DNA of 64,000 bases. Origin: Pyrenophora tritici-repentis. Taxonomy: Eukaryota; Ascomycota; Dothideomycetes; Pleosporales; Pleosporaceae. The notes below the pieces were generated by a model, which was not told the DNA's origin, made no database searches, and saw only the letters and a list, made by a program, of their open reading frames with translations. The stretch's first letter is position 1. Every line of letters starts with the position of its first letter. Location of the stretch: assembly GCF_003171515.1 (NCBI RefSeq), contig NC_089396.1:62001-126000 (forward strand), in the 5' to 3' direction. Below, one piece after another: positions 33,469-44,636 of the stretch. Both the position numbers and the translations under genes were made by a program.

Positions 33469-34196
33469 GTCGAGCAGCAGCTTGCTGGCTTGGAAAATAA
33501 GGACGATCCGGAGCTTGTTCACGACGTTATGCTCCCGGCTCAAGGAGAGCTGGCCGACTCAGTTCTGTCCAAACCAGGGACCACTATAGAAGAGGAGATG
33601 GATAGGCGTAATCACAGTCCGCAACAATCAATTAAGTGGGTCCTAGAAGGTTCAGATTGGATTGATTGATTACCGCTTTAAGCCTAGTAGTTACCTATAG
33701 GAGTTTAAGCCCTACCTAGATAGGTAAGTGGGTCTAGGAGAGTGACCGGATTGAATTGATTGTTGCGGAGTCTAGGCGTAATAGGGCCATTCATGCGGTT
33801 GCCCTGTACTGTCGCGTCGAAGAGGGGGGAATGAACCCTATCCGAACAAGAGGGCGGAGCAGGAACGCCGCCCCACCCGTCAAGAGCCAGCTAGAATACG
33901 AGGAAGAGGCATTAGAAGCAGCCAAAGTCTCAGTGTACAAAGAGAAAAGGCCGAAGGTGTGTTTCCTTTGCCTGGGCAACGAAGGACTGCCGCTGGCAGA
34001 GCGCATACGTCCCTTTGGTACCCTAGGCGATCTTAGTAAGCATTTTGGACGCAAACATTTAGAACATATTAAGAGTGGGAAGGATCTTAGTTGTAGTCTT
34101 TGTAAGGTGCCCCTATTGGACAAGATGCACTTGCAACGACATGCTCAAGAGATTCACGGAACCGTATCCCCTAGACGTTCCTATAGTCGCTGCTAG
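33469..34196 (+). pseudogene. DUF3435 (FluG-like) recombinase, 3' portion with C2H2 fingers
   Basis: In frame with the sequence ending WEFEQLVRDVE in the spacer, the codons continue here as QQLAGLENKDDPE, VMLPAQGELADSVL and TTIEEEMDRRN, typical of DUF3435 proteins. MITE copy 7 interrupts, then the frame resumes RAIHAVALYCRVEEGG. The C-terminus has two C2H2-like fingers: CFLCLGNEG with a following HFGRKH, and CSLCKVP with HLQRHAQEIH. Stop at 34194-34196. Together with the 5' portion this rebuilds one gene split by a hAT and an inversion. Confidence 0.75.
33613..33774 (+). mobile_element. hAT-type MITE family 1, copy 7
   Basis: 162 bp, same sequence. TSD GGCGTAAT at 33605-33612 and 33775-33782. 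It lies in the DUF3435 3' portion. Confidence 0.95.
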
Positions 34197-35017
34197 CATC
34201 TGGAATATCATGTTAGATCTCGGATAAAGGAGACAGGGCAAAAGGAGGAAGAAGGTTGTTGTATTGAGAGAGCTACAGAGAGCGATTAGATACACAACCA
34301 AGATGAGTAAGCAGGTGACGTGGAGTCACGTGAGGTTGCAGTTCACCCTGTACGGTGTGAACTGAGGTGCCAGGCTGACATTAGAATACCCAGATGAAGC
34401 TGGGCCTACCATTCTTCAAAGGTCTAAGCTGCAGATATACTCGGGGAATTTCTGCGCAGCACTTCAATCCAGACGTCTCACCACTCCAATCACGAAGGCA
34501 CTCTTATTATTTGTGTACTTCTGCGCCATCGCGCGAAGTCGAGACGGCGCAATCACATACTTGAAGTTTGCTAGTGCAGCATCCCACATCGCAAGCTGCA
34601 TGAATTTGTCCCGTTGATGCAGCGGTATCGGTCGTGTATGGGATCGGGGATTGTTTCATCGGTGGCGGGGTAATAGCAGGTGTGTAGGTGCGGGTGGGTA
34701 TCGCGATGTTGCTGGCGACAGCATTTCCGTGAGGTAGCCGAATGCGAAGCTGTGTGATGTATGTAAGTAATTGCGCGGTGCTCGGTGCGCGGTGCGCGTG
34801 CGCGATGTATCGTAAGGCGGATGATGTATCGTGAGGCGGATGATGTATCGTGAGGCTGGTGAGCGGTTGTGCCTTGGTGGCGGCGGCGTACGTCATCAGG
34901 TGCGGACGGGTAGGTAGTCCTGGCTCAGAGCTGGGTCTGGGTCCAGGACCCTAACACGTTAAACTCTGCGCTCAGCCACACGTCTATCCTTCACGACCTC
35001 GCTTCGTCCGATACCTA
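34197..35017. other. Intergenic region with a short tandem repeat
   Basis: No supported gene. An open minus-strand frame at 34507-34896 has no recognised domain, and part of it comes from a tandem repeat, so I do not call it. The right part is upstream of the gene at 35018. Confidence 0.4.
34804..34857. repeat. Tandem repeat, 19-bp unit, about three copies
   Basis: Units begin GATGTATCGT(A/G)AGGCGGAT at 34804, 34823 and 34842; the last is partial and diverged. Confidence 0.8.
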
Positions 35018-35767
35018 ATGGCCGACGTACAATTCACCATATACGCCTCATGGACGAAGAACGACAACACTGAAATAACGGAGATCTCCGCCTTCGGTGG
35101 CGTCTCATCCGACGAGGATGACGAACCTAACGATCTCTTTGGTGATGACCACGGCAGCGTCGAGGGTCACATCTGTATTCAGGGCGACTCGGTTAGTGGA
35201 CTTACATATCATTTCAATTCATCTTCGCGGCTGAATAATCGAAGTTCATAGAGGCCTTTGGCAGACTCCCCGTTCTTTATGTTCGCTCTGATGGTACCAC
35301 TACCAACGTCGACGAGCACGATGACTGTTACACTATCTTCTTCAAATGCATTGAGGATCTCTGCAACAAGACTTTTGAGCTGAGATTCTTCTTCGATATA
35401 ATTGAGTAAGTGTCTCGTAGTACTATGTAGACTCCGCAACAATCAATTCAATCCGGTCACTCTCCTAGACCCACTTACCTATCTAGGTAGGGCTTAAACT
35501 CCTATAGGTAACTACTAGGCTTAAAGCGGTAATCAATCAATCCAATCTGAACCTTCTAGGACCCACTTAATTGATTGTTGCGGACTGTGGTACTATGTGC
35601 ATGCGTTGACCTAACTTACTCTGCGTAGGGCTCCGCCTTTAGTAGGCCCAGCTCGGTGCTCAGAAGGCCACGCTCATGCATGTGAGTGTCGACATGCGCA
35701 CAAGGAGTGGCTTGTACGAGGCGAATGTCTTGGCCAGATCATGGACGAGCACATTCGGATGGCATAG
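35018..35767 (+). CDS. Small three-exon gene of unknown function with a MITE in intron 2
   Basis: Exons 35018-35191, 35245-35405 and 35629-35767 total 474 bases, 157 codons plus stop, all in phase. Intron 1 is GTTAGT...GAAG (53 bp). Intron 2 is GTAAGT...CGTAG (223 bp) and contains MITE copy 8; without the MITE and one TSD copy it would be 53 bp, normal for this genome. The protein begins MADVQFTIYASW, has an acidic middle (DEDDEPNDLFGDD), then IFFKCIEDLCNKTFELRFFFDI and a His/Cys-rich C-terminal part ending EHIRMA. I recognise no domain. The consistent splice phases argue that it is real; expression is unknown. Confidence 0.6.
35428..35589 (-). mobile_element. hAT-type MITE family 1, copy 8 (reverse, intronic)
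   Basis: 162 bp in reverse orientation. TSD GTACTATG at 35420-35427 and 35590-35597. It lies inside intron 2 of the gene at 35018-35767, leaving donor, branch region and acceptor intact. Confidence 0.95.
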
Positions 35768-35789
35768 CACAGATTTGCAGTGGCTGCAT

Positions 35790-36232
35790 ATAGCTCGCAG
35801 ATTGCCATCCTGTAGCATCTGATTAAACTGCTCTTTCTTGAATAGCTTCTTGCTGAAGATCCTCTTCTATCTGCCAACGGCTCCGATCATGAAGCCTTTC
35901 TCGTCCATATTGTATGTGTGCTCAGGCTCCACTTCGTAAAAGTCGATTGTGCTGCCTAGCTGTTCAAAATACACTTTGTATTTATCACCAGAATCAGCAG
36001 CGTGGCGTTTACAGTCCATAGAAGTGCTCCACTGGGATGTGAGCTTGTCTTCGTGTCGGTGGAGGAAGCGAGTAACCCAGCTTTCGGAGACGGGCTTGGC
36101 GGGGTTGGAGGGGGTGATTGGTGGGGGGTTTGATGACTGTAAGGGGCTGGAAGGGGATGTGGAAGAGAGTGAGATGAATGGAGGGTAGTGAGGGGAGTCA
36201 GCGGCGTGATGGTCGGGAGGTGGTAGTGTCAC
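35790..36232 (-). pseudogene. Fot1/pogo transposase fragment
   Basis: Minus-strand blocks SESWVTRFLHRHEDKLTSQW, DCKRHAADSGDKYKVYFEQL and TYNMDEKGFMIGAVGR match the CENP-B-like HTH and first catalytic Asp of the pogo transposases in this window. It stops after GAVGR and I see no TIRs. A degraded relic. Confidence 0.7.
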
Positions 36233-36562
36233 CGTTGAGGGCGGGAAGGGAGTTCAGGGTGCATATGAGTTTGAGGTGAGTTGTTTATTGGCTATGTGTG
36301 CAGCTAACGAAGACATCCAACTTGTGGTGTCTTGTCGTAGTGGGTATCTTAGGAGTGCTCATACGGAAGCGTGAAGAGATTCGCGACGGTCATAGCCGTG
36401 CTATTATGTCAACGCCACCAGTGTATCCTCCCATCCTTGTACGCCATACTCCAAGCAGCAACACTCCAAATGATCCCATACCAAAGCCTACAATGAGGTA
36501 GGCATCGCTATCGAATGTCGAGCGTGTGCGCGTCTTGTGAGTGTTGAGCGCGTAACTATCGC
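36233..36562. other. Non-coding stretch
   Basis: 330 bases between the pogo relic and the Hsp70-like 3' end. An open plus-strand frame at 36298-36501 has no recognised feature. Confidence 0.35.
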
Positions 36563-38663
36563 CTAGGCATAGGTCGCAGTGACAGCTCCGTACCGAACGC
36601 CGTTGACCAAGAGAGAGAACTCCAGAGAGGACTGGATAGACATCTCAACTTTGAAGTGTAGTGTATAGTAATGACCGTCTGATAGGCTTAAATGTCGTTG
36701 GAACAGATTCTGGGGAACTCCATTCAAGTCAACGTTCAAGGTAGCGACCTTGTAGACGAACTAAGAGCAGTCAGTACACGTTGTTTCTGAATAACATCGA
36801 AGGCATATCGACTTGCCTTGTCCTTAGACCGGTAAGACGGTTTATCAGCATCCGTGGCTAGAAGATCACAACTCGCCGAACGGTTGTCACCCGGCCAGAA
36901 GTGCTGATGCAGGGTCAGTGTAGCATGCGACTCCGACACAGCAGCAAGGTCTTGGCCCTTCTTCAGCATCCATTCCATCTGATTTGCAGCCTTTTTGAAA
37001 CCGTCATGTTGAGAAATAAATGAGTCGGCTTCCCTGTGTCTGCCCGAGACGAAGGGGACGTAGAAGTCAGTACCGTAGTGTCTACGACACTTGCGATTCT
37101 TGATCGGAGCACGGCCATCGCTTTCAAGACCCTTCGCGGCTGCACCACGAACTATAGCAGACCAGCTACACCATATTAGTTACTGCTCATGATGCATATT
37201 GAAGGGGTTCACTTACGCATAAGAAGGTCGGATTGTTTGTAGACCATGGGCTTCTGCGTACGCCTTCACCTTCTCGTAAATGTAGGGCGATTCAGCAAAT
37301 CCTCCAACCATGAAGATAGACTAGAACAGTAAATAACCGAGTATTGGAACATATTTGAACAATTAGTGTTACATACTTTCAGTTGTACGTTACCGGTGCG
37401 GCGTGCTTGCTGTATTTGTCCAAGTAAGAGCTCGTATGTGCGACGAAGCGGAAACTCGAACATCTTCTTCATGTCATTCCTGTTCCTGTCAGATAGAACA
37501 TGGGGTTTTGTTACTGAAAAGCTTACGCAGTGATCATGATCTCGCCATCCTGGATACCTCGAGCTTCGTCGTCCTCAACTGAGCTCAAAGGAATTGGAAG
37601 ACGTAGAAAGTTGGTCTCGACACCAGAGAAACCACTCTTAGCCTCGAGAACAAAGTCCTGGACCATGCGGCTCAGTTTTGGCGACAGCGAAGTGCGAGGT
37701 AGATTCTCGCTCCTGTCGCCAGCGATCAACATAAAGTCAGCAGTTCCCAGACGGCGTTCTAGCCACTCGAGAAAGCCTCGCTCCACAAAGCTGCCGCCAC
37801 ATTGGTCGCCACTTCCGATGGTAGCTTCTTCCAAAGTGGTTGGATTCAAATCGACAACCCGGTACGAGATCCTAGACGTTGGCGTGCGAAGTTAGCATCT
37901 GTCTCATACGAAGTTCGTGATCGGTGTCACATACAAATCCACTGTGCCTCCACCCATATCACAGACAATGAAGCCATCGCCCACAGCAAACTGCTCATCT
38001 TGAACGCCTCCGCGAAGTGATTGAATGGTATAGATAGCCGCGGCTTCGGGTTCCGTCGTGAGGATGGTGCGCTTCAGTTGAGGGAGCTCGGTGTCGTTGA
38101 AGCCAGCCTTGTTGACAGCCTGAAGCGTGGAGTTTTTCGCAGAGTCTGACCAGACTGCAGGAACAGTGACAACTAAGGTAATCGGCAGTGTTCGCCAGAG
38201 GCCTTTGCCGTACTGGATGTCCAAGTTCTTAATGAGATGAGCCTTAACGTGAGCAAGAAACTCCGCGATGATGTTAACTGGCTGGTTGGAAGGGGCTCGG
38301 TTATCATAGAGAGAGAGCTCCTTGATGATATGGGCCACCTCGCCAGGCTTTCCGTTATTAAGCAAGAGCTTGGTCCACATATGTCGCTGAACGTTCGGCG
38401 GAATCAACGAACCCCATTGAGCGCGGTCGATCAGTGCGATCTCACTCGGAACCTTCTCTTTCGTACCAATCTTGGTGTGACGAGAGGGCCAGTCCTTGAT
38501 GACCAGGATGTCTTTGCCGACTACACCAGTGTCGGAGGTCTCGCAGAACGCGACGCCTACATGGTCGTTAGCTAGTTGATAATGTTCTGGATCGCTTCAG
38601 ATCACACTCACCTGTATACGTAGTGCCGTAATCCAGGCCGATCACTAAGCGATTGCTGAGCAT
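36563..38663 (-). CDS. Hsp70-like ATPase (HSPA12-type), seven exons
   Basis: Exons: 38663-38612, 38556-37935, 37871-37527, 37485-37377, 37320-37217, 37165-36817 and 36760-36563; total 1779 bases, 592 aa, phases consistent throughout. N-terminal phosphate motif GLDYGTTYTGVAF is split by intron 1; the second phosphate motif VCDMGGGTVDL lies before intron 2; the adenosine motif FMVGGFAESPYI follows intron 4. These are the actin-like ATPase signatures. The sequence between them and the lack of a standard Hsp70 substrate domain fit the divergent HSPA12-like family that is expanded in fungi; clients are unknown. Five introns are GT-AG (41-64 bp). The last uses GCAAGT...TTAG with a strong TACTGAC branch site, a GC-AG intron. 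The gene is divergent from the coiled-coil gene at 38947 across a 283-base shared promoter. Confidence 0.85.
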
Positions 38664-38946
38664 GATGAGTATTCACACAGGAGTCAAGTGAGGTTGCGGA
38701 TGTCGTGGCTGATCGAGAAAATATGAGGGTGCTTTGTGTGAGTATAGAAAAGCTCTAGCGAGCTGCTGAAAATTTTCAAGGTCTCGAGGTGAAAGTGAAG
38801 ACAGCTCTGAAAGCGCCCGGACGATTTGGTCGCCAGTGTCGCTCACCACCCGCGACTCCCACAGCAAGTAACCTACAACTCCGCGCAACCACCCGTGATA
38901 AGTACAGTCGGCACAACACAACGAGAAATTTGCTGTCGCACGTGTC
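38664..38946. promoter_or_regulatory. Shared divergent promoter region
   Basis: 283 bases separate the start codons of the Hsp70-like gene (minus) and the coiled-coil gene (plus). No specific element is recognised. Confidence 0.4.
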
Positions 38947-40588
38947 ATGCTGGACAAGCTGACAGGAGCAGTGTCGGGAGCAGTAAGTACCCTTCGCGAT
39001 CACTCAAACACGACTCGAGATACTAAAACAATACATCAAGTTTGCCGCAATGAGAGGACCGAATGAGCCCATACCGACTGCTGAGCTGCACCCTCCTCAG
39101 ACAGGCCGTAGAACTGGCGATTCTGCACCACGGGCGAGAGCGGAGATCAGCAATGCAAACACCGGTGGTGTTGCTCTGCCCCGGCAATACCAGAAGCACG
39201 AGGCTATGAGAGACCATAAGAAGACCCGGTATGAATTCTCCGAAGCGGCAAACCCGCAGGCTGCATTCGAGAGTGTTGCTGCAGAGTTTCAGAATGCGCT
39301 CACCGATCGTGAGAAGGAACTCGACGAAGAGCGGCTCAAGTGCAGCTTACTCCTACACGCCAACAACAAAGCCGCCGAGACCATCAAGAATCAGGCTCAG
39401 ACCATCGCGCAACGGGAAGCTGACGCCAAGTCGCTACACGATCTGCTTGATACCATCGTGGAAGGATATCTTAAGCCCTATGCTCTGGAAAATGGTACTC
39501 ATCCTGACGGCTGGTCACGAGAATCTGTTCTCGAAGTCATGAAGGCTCTCTCAACAGATGCTAGCGACGCGCATGTCCACACCGCCGAAGCCATGTCTTA
39601 CGCGGCTGATGTTCATTCCCTAACGGAGCAAGTTCGCACTCTCCAGAAAGAGATGCTCGCCAAGGTGGAGAAAGTACACGTTGCTTCCGACGAACAATTT
39701 GCGCAAGACTTTCGCAACATCGTCTCACTCATCAAGACCATGAGCCGTACAGTCCATATTGTCGATACCGTGGATGTTGCAGGAACCTTGGGCACTGGTC
39801 CTTTACTCGAGGGCGTGTCGGGCGGTCACTGGGCTGGGCGCGCAAAGAAGAAACTCTTGGTCGAGGCGTGGGTCTGGTCGGTCCTCCTTGATAACATCTT
39901 CCGCACACCCTTCGCTATCTTTGGAAACCAGTGTGACGTCTTGAACAGCTACTGGAACAACATCTACCAGCCTCGGCACCGCAATGGTTGGCCGAAGCCT
40001 ACAACCCTCTGCGAAACTTGGCGTTACACAACAGTAGAGAGCATGCTTGAGCGTATAGATCGAAATATCATCGCGCATGGAAAAGAAGTGGGCGAACCTA
40101 ACAAGCTTGAAGTCGGCGTCTCTACTCTGCGTCACGAGACATACAACACCATCGGCAGCCGCCTGACCAAGATCTCTTCTATAACCGTTGATGCTCCGCA
40201 AGTCCAGAACATTGTCGACAAAGCCTTCAAATTGGCGCTGCAGATGTCACTTCAACGAGTCCGTATCCAGATAACTCACCCCAAGGTCGGAGACAGTTTT
40301 AGCACGGACACGATGAAAGCTGTGCCAAACACTGACGGCGAAGACGCCGACGATGGAGCAGTGGCCTTCATCGTCCACCCTGGCCTGACTAAGTGGGGCG
40401 ACACGCACGGGAAGAACCTCGACCATCGTTACGACATTGTTCCATCTCTAGTTCAGGTAGCAGACTCTTCCAAGCCAGAATCTGTGCAGACCGAGCCAGG
40501 ACTGCGTGTTTGGGCGAACGTTGTGAAGCACGGTCTTGAGAAGACTTCGGCTTCGGACCGCAAGAATCAAGGAGAAAGCCAGCGCTAA
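38947..40588 (+). CDS. Coiled-coil protein of unknown function (527 aa)
   Basis: Exon 1 (38947-38982) encodes MLDKLTGAVSGA; a GTAAGT...CAAG intron (38983-39040) joins in phase to exon 2 (39041-40588). Using the downstream ATG at 39050 would give 512 aa. The N-terminal about 60 residues are polar; a helical stretch with heptad-like pattern spans about residues 85-150 (DREKELDEERLKCSLLLH and a Gln/Lys-rich continuation) and another lies near VHSLTEQVRTLQKEMLAKVE. The C-terminal half is globular, with WVWSVLLDNIFRTPFAIF and HGKEVGEPNKLEVG segments. I recognise no family. Many Pezizomycotina have long proteins of this style next to Hsp70-like genes, but that is not evidence of function. Confidence 0.75.
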
Positions 40589-41332
40589 GAGGGAACCAGA
40601 GTGTTTCCATTAGTTGACATGTCCAGCAACCAAAGCCGTTCAGACCAGGCACGAAAGGTGCAAGGCGATGGCTACTCTCCGAGACAGTATGAGGCCTTGG
40701 GTTGGATATGGTTAGTAGGGAGGTTTCACTTCCTTCTTGACCAGACCACGTTCACATAAATGTGTGATTCTGCTCTATAGCGCGAAAAAATCAACTAGAG
40801 AACTCACTTGAGAAATTCATCTTCGCATTCATATCTGTGACCTTAGCTAACCCCATCCCGAGGTCTTCTGTATGGCAGTCTCGTGCTATGTCGCATGTGA
40901 AGTTTCGAATGCTCAAGTAAAACTTGTGTGATGGCTGTATAACAGGGAGTAGATGACGATGCAACTATTGATGTAGGAGAAGAACGCGATCGGAATCGAG
41001 ATGGAAGGCAATGTTCACGTCAGAGGCGCGTCCGAGCGATGCCATTTCCGCGGCTAGCGCCGAACGCGTCGAGCCCATCTTCAGTACTACACCACCGCGA
41101 GCTGTGAAAGCACCCGCACCCACGCATGCCAATTGCCCTTCTGCCGTAGTGAGATCATCTCGATGGTGATGGAGACACGCCATGTTTTGAGCTGCGATGG
41201 CTTGCGGTCAGAATACGTATGCGAATAGAACTAGCGCATGTATTTGACGATGAGAGCGCCATCGCGGGCAGCTTGAAGCCTAGCATTGATCTGGTTGTCG
41301 CTAGACATGGCAGCTTTCCATTGAGCAGTGAG
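40589..41332. other. Intergenic region
   Basis: 744 bases with no supported gene. Several small open frames on the minus strand have no recognisable content. Confidence 0.4.
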
Positions 41333-41493
41333 CAGAGTTACCAACAAGCAAGTCAAGTTGCTCGTCAAAACTGGACGCTAACTGTTAGGAGTAGGAGTTA
41401 TACCTAACAAAGTAACTACTAGGCTACAATAGGTAATCAAGCAAGTCAAGTTAGACCTTCTGAGCCCCACTTACTTGCTTGTTGGCAACTCTG
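41333..41493 (+). mobile_element. hAT-type MITE family 2
   Basis: A 161-bp element with TIRs CAGAGTTACCAACAAGCAAG and complement of CAGAGTTGCCAACAAGCAAG. TSD GCAGTGAG at 41325-41332 and 41494-41501. The interior (GTAACTACTAGGCTACAATAGG, ACCTTCTGAGCCCCACTTA) resembles the reverse strand of MITE family 1, although the termini differ. Confidence 0.88.
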
Positions 41494-41774
41494 GCAGTGA
41501 GCAACAGACAGTGCGTATCCTTGTGATGGAGAACACTGTACCTACGATGGAGGTCAGCTAAAGCATTTGTGAAGGAAGGGGGAGCATCATCAATGGCAAA
41601 TCCTGTGTCCTCGCTTCTGTAGCGGTAATGTATCTGATGCAGCTGTCGGGCCGTGGTCGCAGAAGAGTACCCCACAACTCAGGGACCGTAGATGGTGGCG
41701 GCGAGGGAAGATGATCCTTGTTCACATTGACCTGATCCTTGAGTGTCAAGCCCGAATACCGCTAGCATGGACCT

Positions 41775-42337
41775 AGCCCTTACAGAGGGAATGCTTTTCA
41801 AGCATCTTGCGCCCTGTGCTTTCATTTTCCATCGCTGCCGCCCTCCGCATATCGATGGCTGCTTGTGTATGTGGTGATGGCGCCTCACGAGGTAGCCCAA
41901 GTGCTTCCGCGAATTGCGCTAGTGCATCTAGAAATGGTGTGCCACGGTCGATGGTGATGTTGTAGCCTGCCAACCGCCTCGTGCGTCCACAGATTTCATC
42001 CGCATGGGTGATGGGTTCCGAGGTGTAAACATCGGGCTGGCTTCCTCAGCAAGAGAGAGGATGGGTTCGAGGGCGGGCAGATTCTCCTCCGTGAGAGGTA
42101 GCCGGGAAGGGCTGTGGTTTGCAGATATTCGTTCTGCAAACGCCGCGAAGTCGATTGCTGTGATCGCTTTGGTGGTGTAGGCTGGTTGAGAGAGCGCACG
42201 CCATTTTTGCGGAGGAGAGGGCGATAGTGTAGGAGAAGCACGAGAGCAACGTTCAGCACAATGTTAGCAACAAGGAGTAGGCGGAGTGCGCTTCGTAGAG
42301 AGTGGCGCGGCTTCGCGGGCTGCGGGGGACTGAGCAT
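41775..42337 (-). pseudogene. Possible broken membrane-protein gene
   Basis: The minus strand shows three coding-looking blocks in different frames. The first (42337 downwards) has a transmembrane-like segment (LRLLLVANIVLNVALVLLLH). The second reads KAITAIDFAAFAERIS and LPLTEENLPALEPILSLAEE. The third reads ITHADEICGRTRRLAGYNIT and TPFLDALAQFAEALGLP and ends at 41775. No intron set joins them cleanly by eye, so frameshifts are likely. I do not recognise the family. Confidence 0.35.
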
Positions 42338-42496
42338 ATGGCGACTCGAAGTATTTCTGCCTCGTGGGGTTTACGCTTGATCAGAGCGAACTCGCATAAG
42401 ATGGTGAGGCCGTGAATACGTTTTGGTGCGATAATGACCGTGTGTGTTGGTTGTTGTTGACCGCTGCTGACAGCCGAAAACAATTGCCCTACGGTA

Positions 42497-44634
42497 ACGT
42501 AAGCCACCACCGAGCGCCCGCCCCCACCGAGCGCCCGCACGGCCCGCAAACTTCAAATTTGCACCCATCTTCAACACTACATTTCTCAGCGACCATGGCA
42601 GCTATTGACGTAGCTCTCGCAGCGTTGGAATCGTTAGAACCTAGACAAGATTTTGAATATTCAGCATATGCGAAAAAGTATGGCTGCTCGCGAACAACGC
42701 TGTCGAGGCGCCACCGGAAAGTTCAAGAGGCACGAACAACAAAGCTTGCAAATAGCCGGCTTCTTAATACTGTACAAGAACAATAGCTTGTACAGTATAT
42801 AAAGGACCTTTGCGCACGAGGACTACCTCCTTCAAGACCAATGATACGAAATTTCGCCAGCGATATAGCCAAGAAGCCTGTGGGTAAGAACTGGGTGGAC
42901 CGATTCGTCAAGCGCCACAGCATTGATCTCATCTCACATTGGGCCACCGGCCTTGACCGCAATCGCTTTAAAGCTGATAACGCCTTCATGTATAGCTTAT
43001 ACTTCGAACTTATAAAGCGAAAGATTAAGCAGTACAACATTGATAGTCGCTATATATACAATATAGATGAGAAGGGCTTTCTCATTAGCATCTTAAGTAA
43101 GATGAAGCGGGTGTTTTCTAGGCACTAATACGAGTTAGGAAAGATGAAGCACATGCTCTAGGATGGTAATAGGGAGTGGATTACTACCTTAGCTTGCATA
43201 TGCGCTGATAGATCAGCTCTTACTCCAGCACTAATTTATTAAGCTCAGAGTGGTAATATTCAAGATACATAGTTACAAGACTTTAAGCCAAAGAAACACC
43301 GAGCTTTCTTTACCTCATTACTATCTAGATAGACTAGTAATACGATAGGATTAGCCTAGCTTAAGTAGGTGTTTGATCGAGAAACCAAAGCCAAAGCCTA
43401 AAGCTTATACCGCTTACTTATCCTTGACGGCTATGGCAGCCATGTTACTATAGATTTTATCAGCTATTGCGACTAGAACAAGATCCTATTAGCTATATAT
43501 CCACCTCATAGTACGCATACGCTGCAGCCGCTCGACGTCGTCATGTTTGCTCCGTTGGCAGCTGCATACAAAGCTAAGCTTGCCAGCTTCTTGAATATCT
43601 CCCAAGGCCTCACCTCTATCACCAAGCGCGATTTCTATCGACTGTTCAATGCAGCATGGACCTCCTCCTTCACAGAGATGCTTGTAATAAAGGCCTTTGC
43701 AGCTACAGGGCTTCATCCCTTCAAGCCGGATGTAATACTCTGTCGCTTCAGCACTGCAACTCCAAGCAACTCTAGGCCATCTTCAAGCAATAGCACAACG
43801 TCAGTACTTAGTGCAAGCGATTGGAGAAAGATAGAGCGTCTTTTAAGGCAGGCTGTGGATGATGTATATGATACAAAGTCGAAGAAGCTCAGCCAAACGA
43901 TCCACACCATCTCCGTAAAAAATACCCTCCTTCAGCATGAGAACAACCAGCTCAAAGAGGCCCTAGCTAATGAAAAGAAGCGTAGGCAGCGTGGCAAAGC
44001 TTTATTACTGCTGCCGCCTGAAAATTCAAATGGTGGAGCTCAATTCTGGTCACCTACAAAGGTAGAGCAAGCTCGTCAACGCTAGGAGCAAAAAGACCTT
44101 GAAGAACAGGCGGCTCAATACTAGAAAACTGAGACCATGAAGCTGAGAGAGCAGCAAAAGCTTGCTAAGGCTCAACAGCTTAAAGAGCGTCGTCTTAACA
44201 GAGTTGTGGCAAAGGAGAAGCGGGACTATGAAGCTGAACAAAAGCGCCTTGCCCGCAAGGAAGATTAGATAGCAAGGCAGCTCAAAAAGCAACTCTAGAA
44301 CGATCTTAAATTGTCCTAAAAGGGTAAGAGGCGCAGCCTTAAGCTTTAAGTTGCAGTGCAGAGTGTAGAGGTGGATGGAGAGCCTGCTGCAGGTGGTGTA
44401 GAGGAGCTGGTGGTGATGGCTACTTCACGCTCTAGCCGGCAAATCAAGCCGACCCACAAAGTAATTACGTAATTCTATTTAATTCAATCTACTCTAATAC
44501 CTCATGCGACAGCGACACTAGAAAATCTCGTGATAATAGCTGTTGTGGGTGGCTCTACAGCCTCATAAAGTAGGTGGTGTAAATGCGTGTTCGCGGGCGT
44601 TCGGTGGGGGCGGGCGCTCGGTGGTGGCTTACGT
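42497..44634 (+). mobile_element. Fot1/pogo element, degenerate, with G/C-rich TIRs
   Basis: The left end ACGTAAGCCACCACCGAGCG (42497) is matched by its complement at 44634. TA occurs on both sides (42495-42496 and 44635-44636). The TIRs contain a repeated CGAGCGCCCGC block. The element is 2138 bp. A related copy in the opposite orientation starts at 47145. Confidence 0.88.
42595..44472 (+). pseudogene. Fot1/pogo transposase with many nonsense codons
   Basis: Begins MAAIDVALAALESLEP with a psq-type HTH (YGCSRTTLSRRH). Later blocks give the CENP-B-like HTH (NWVDRFVKRHSID), NIDEKGF, LILDGYGSH and LQPLDVVMF, then a basic coiled tail ending HKVIT. At least ten in-frame stops occur, many TAG at positions where the intact relative at 2004 has Trp or Gln: IQDG, SGWTN, GLAWL and CDQNK. 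This pattern fits RIP-type CpA-to-TpA change. Not functional. Confidence 0.85.
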
Positions 44635-44636
44635 TA

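Noticed and set aside
34507..34896. A 129-codon minus-strand open frame
   Set aside because: Low-complexity, partly made by a tandem repeat, no start context or domain.
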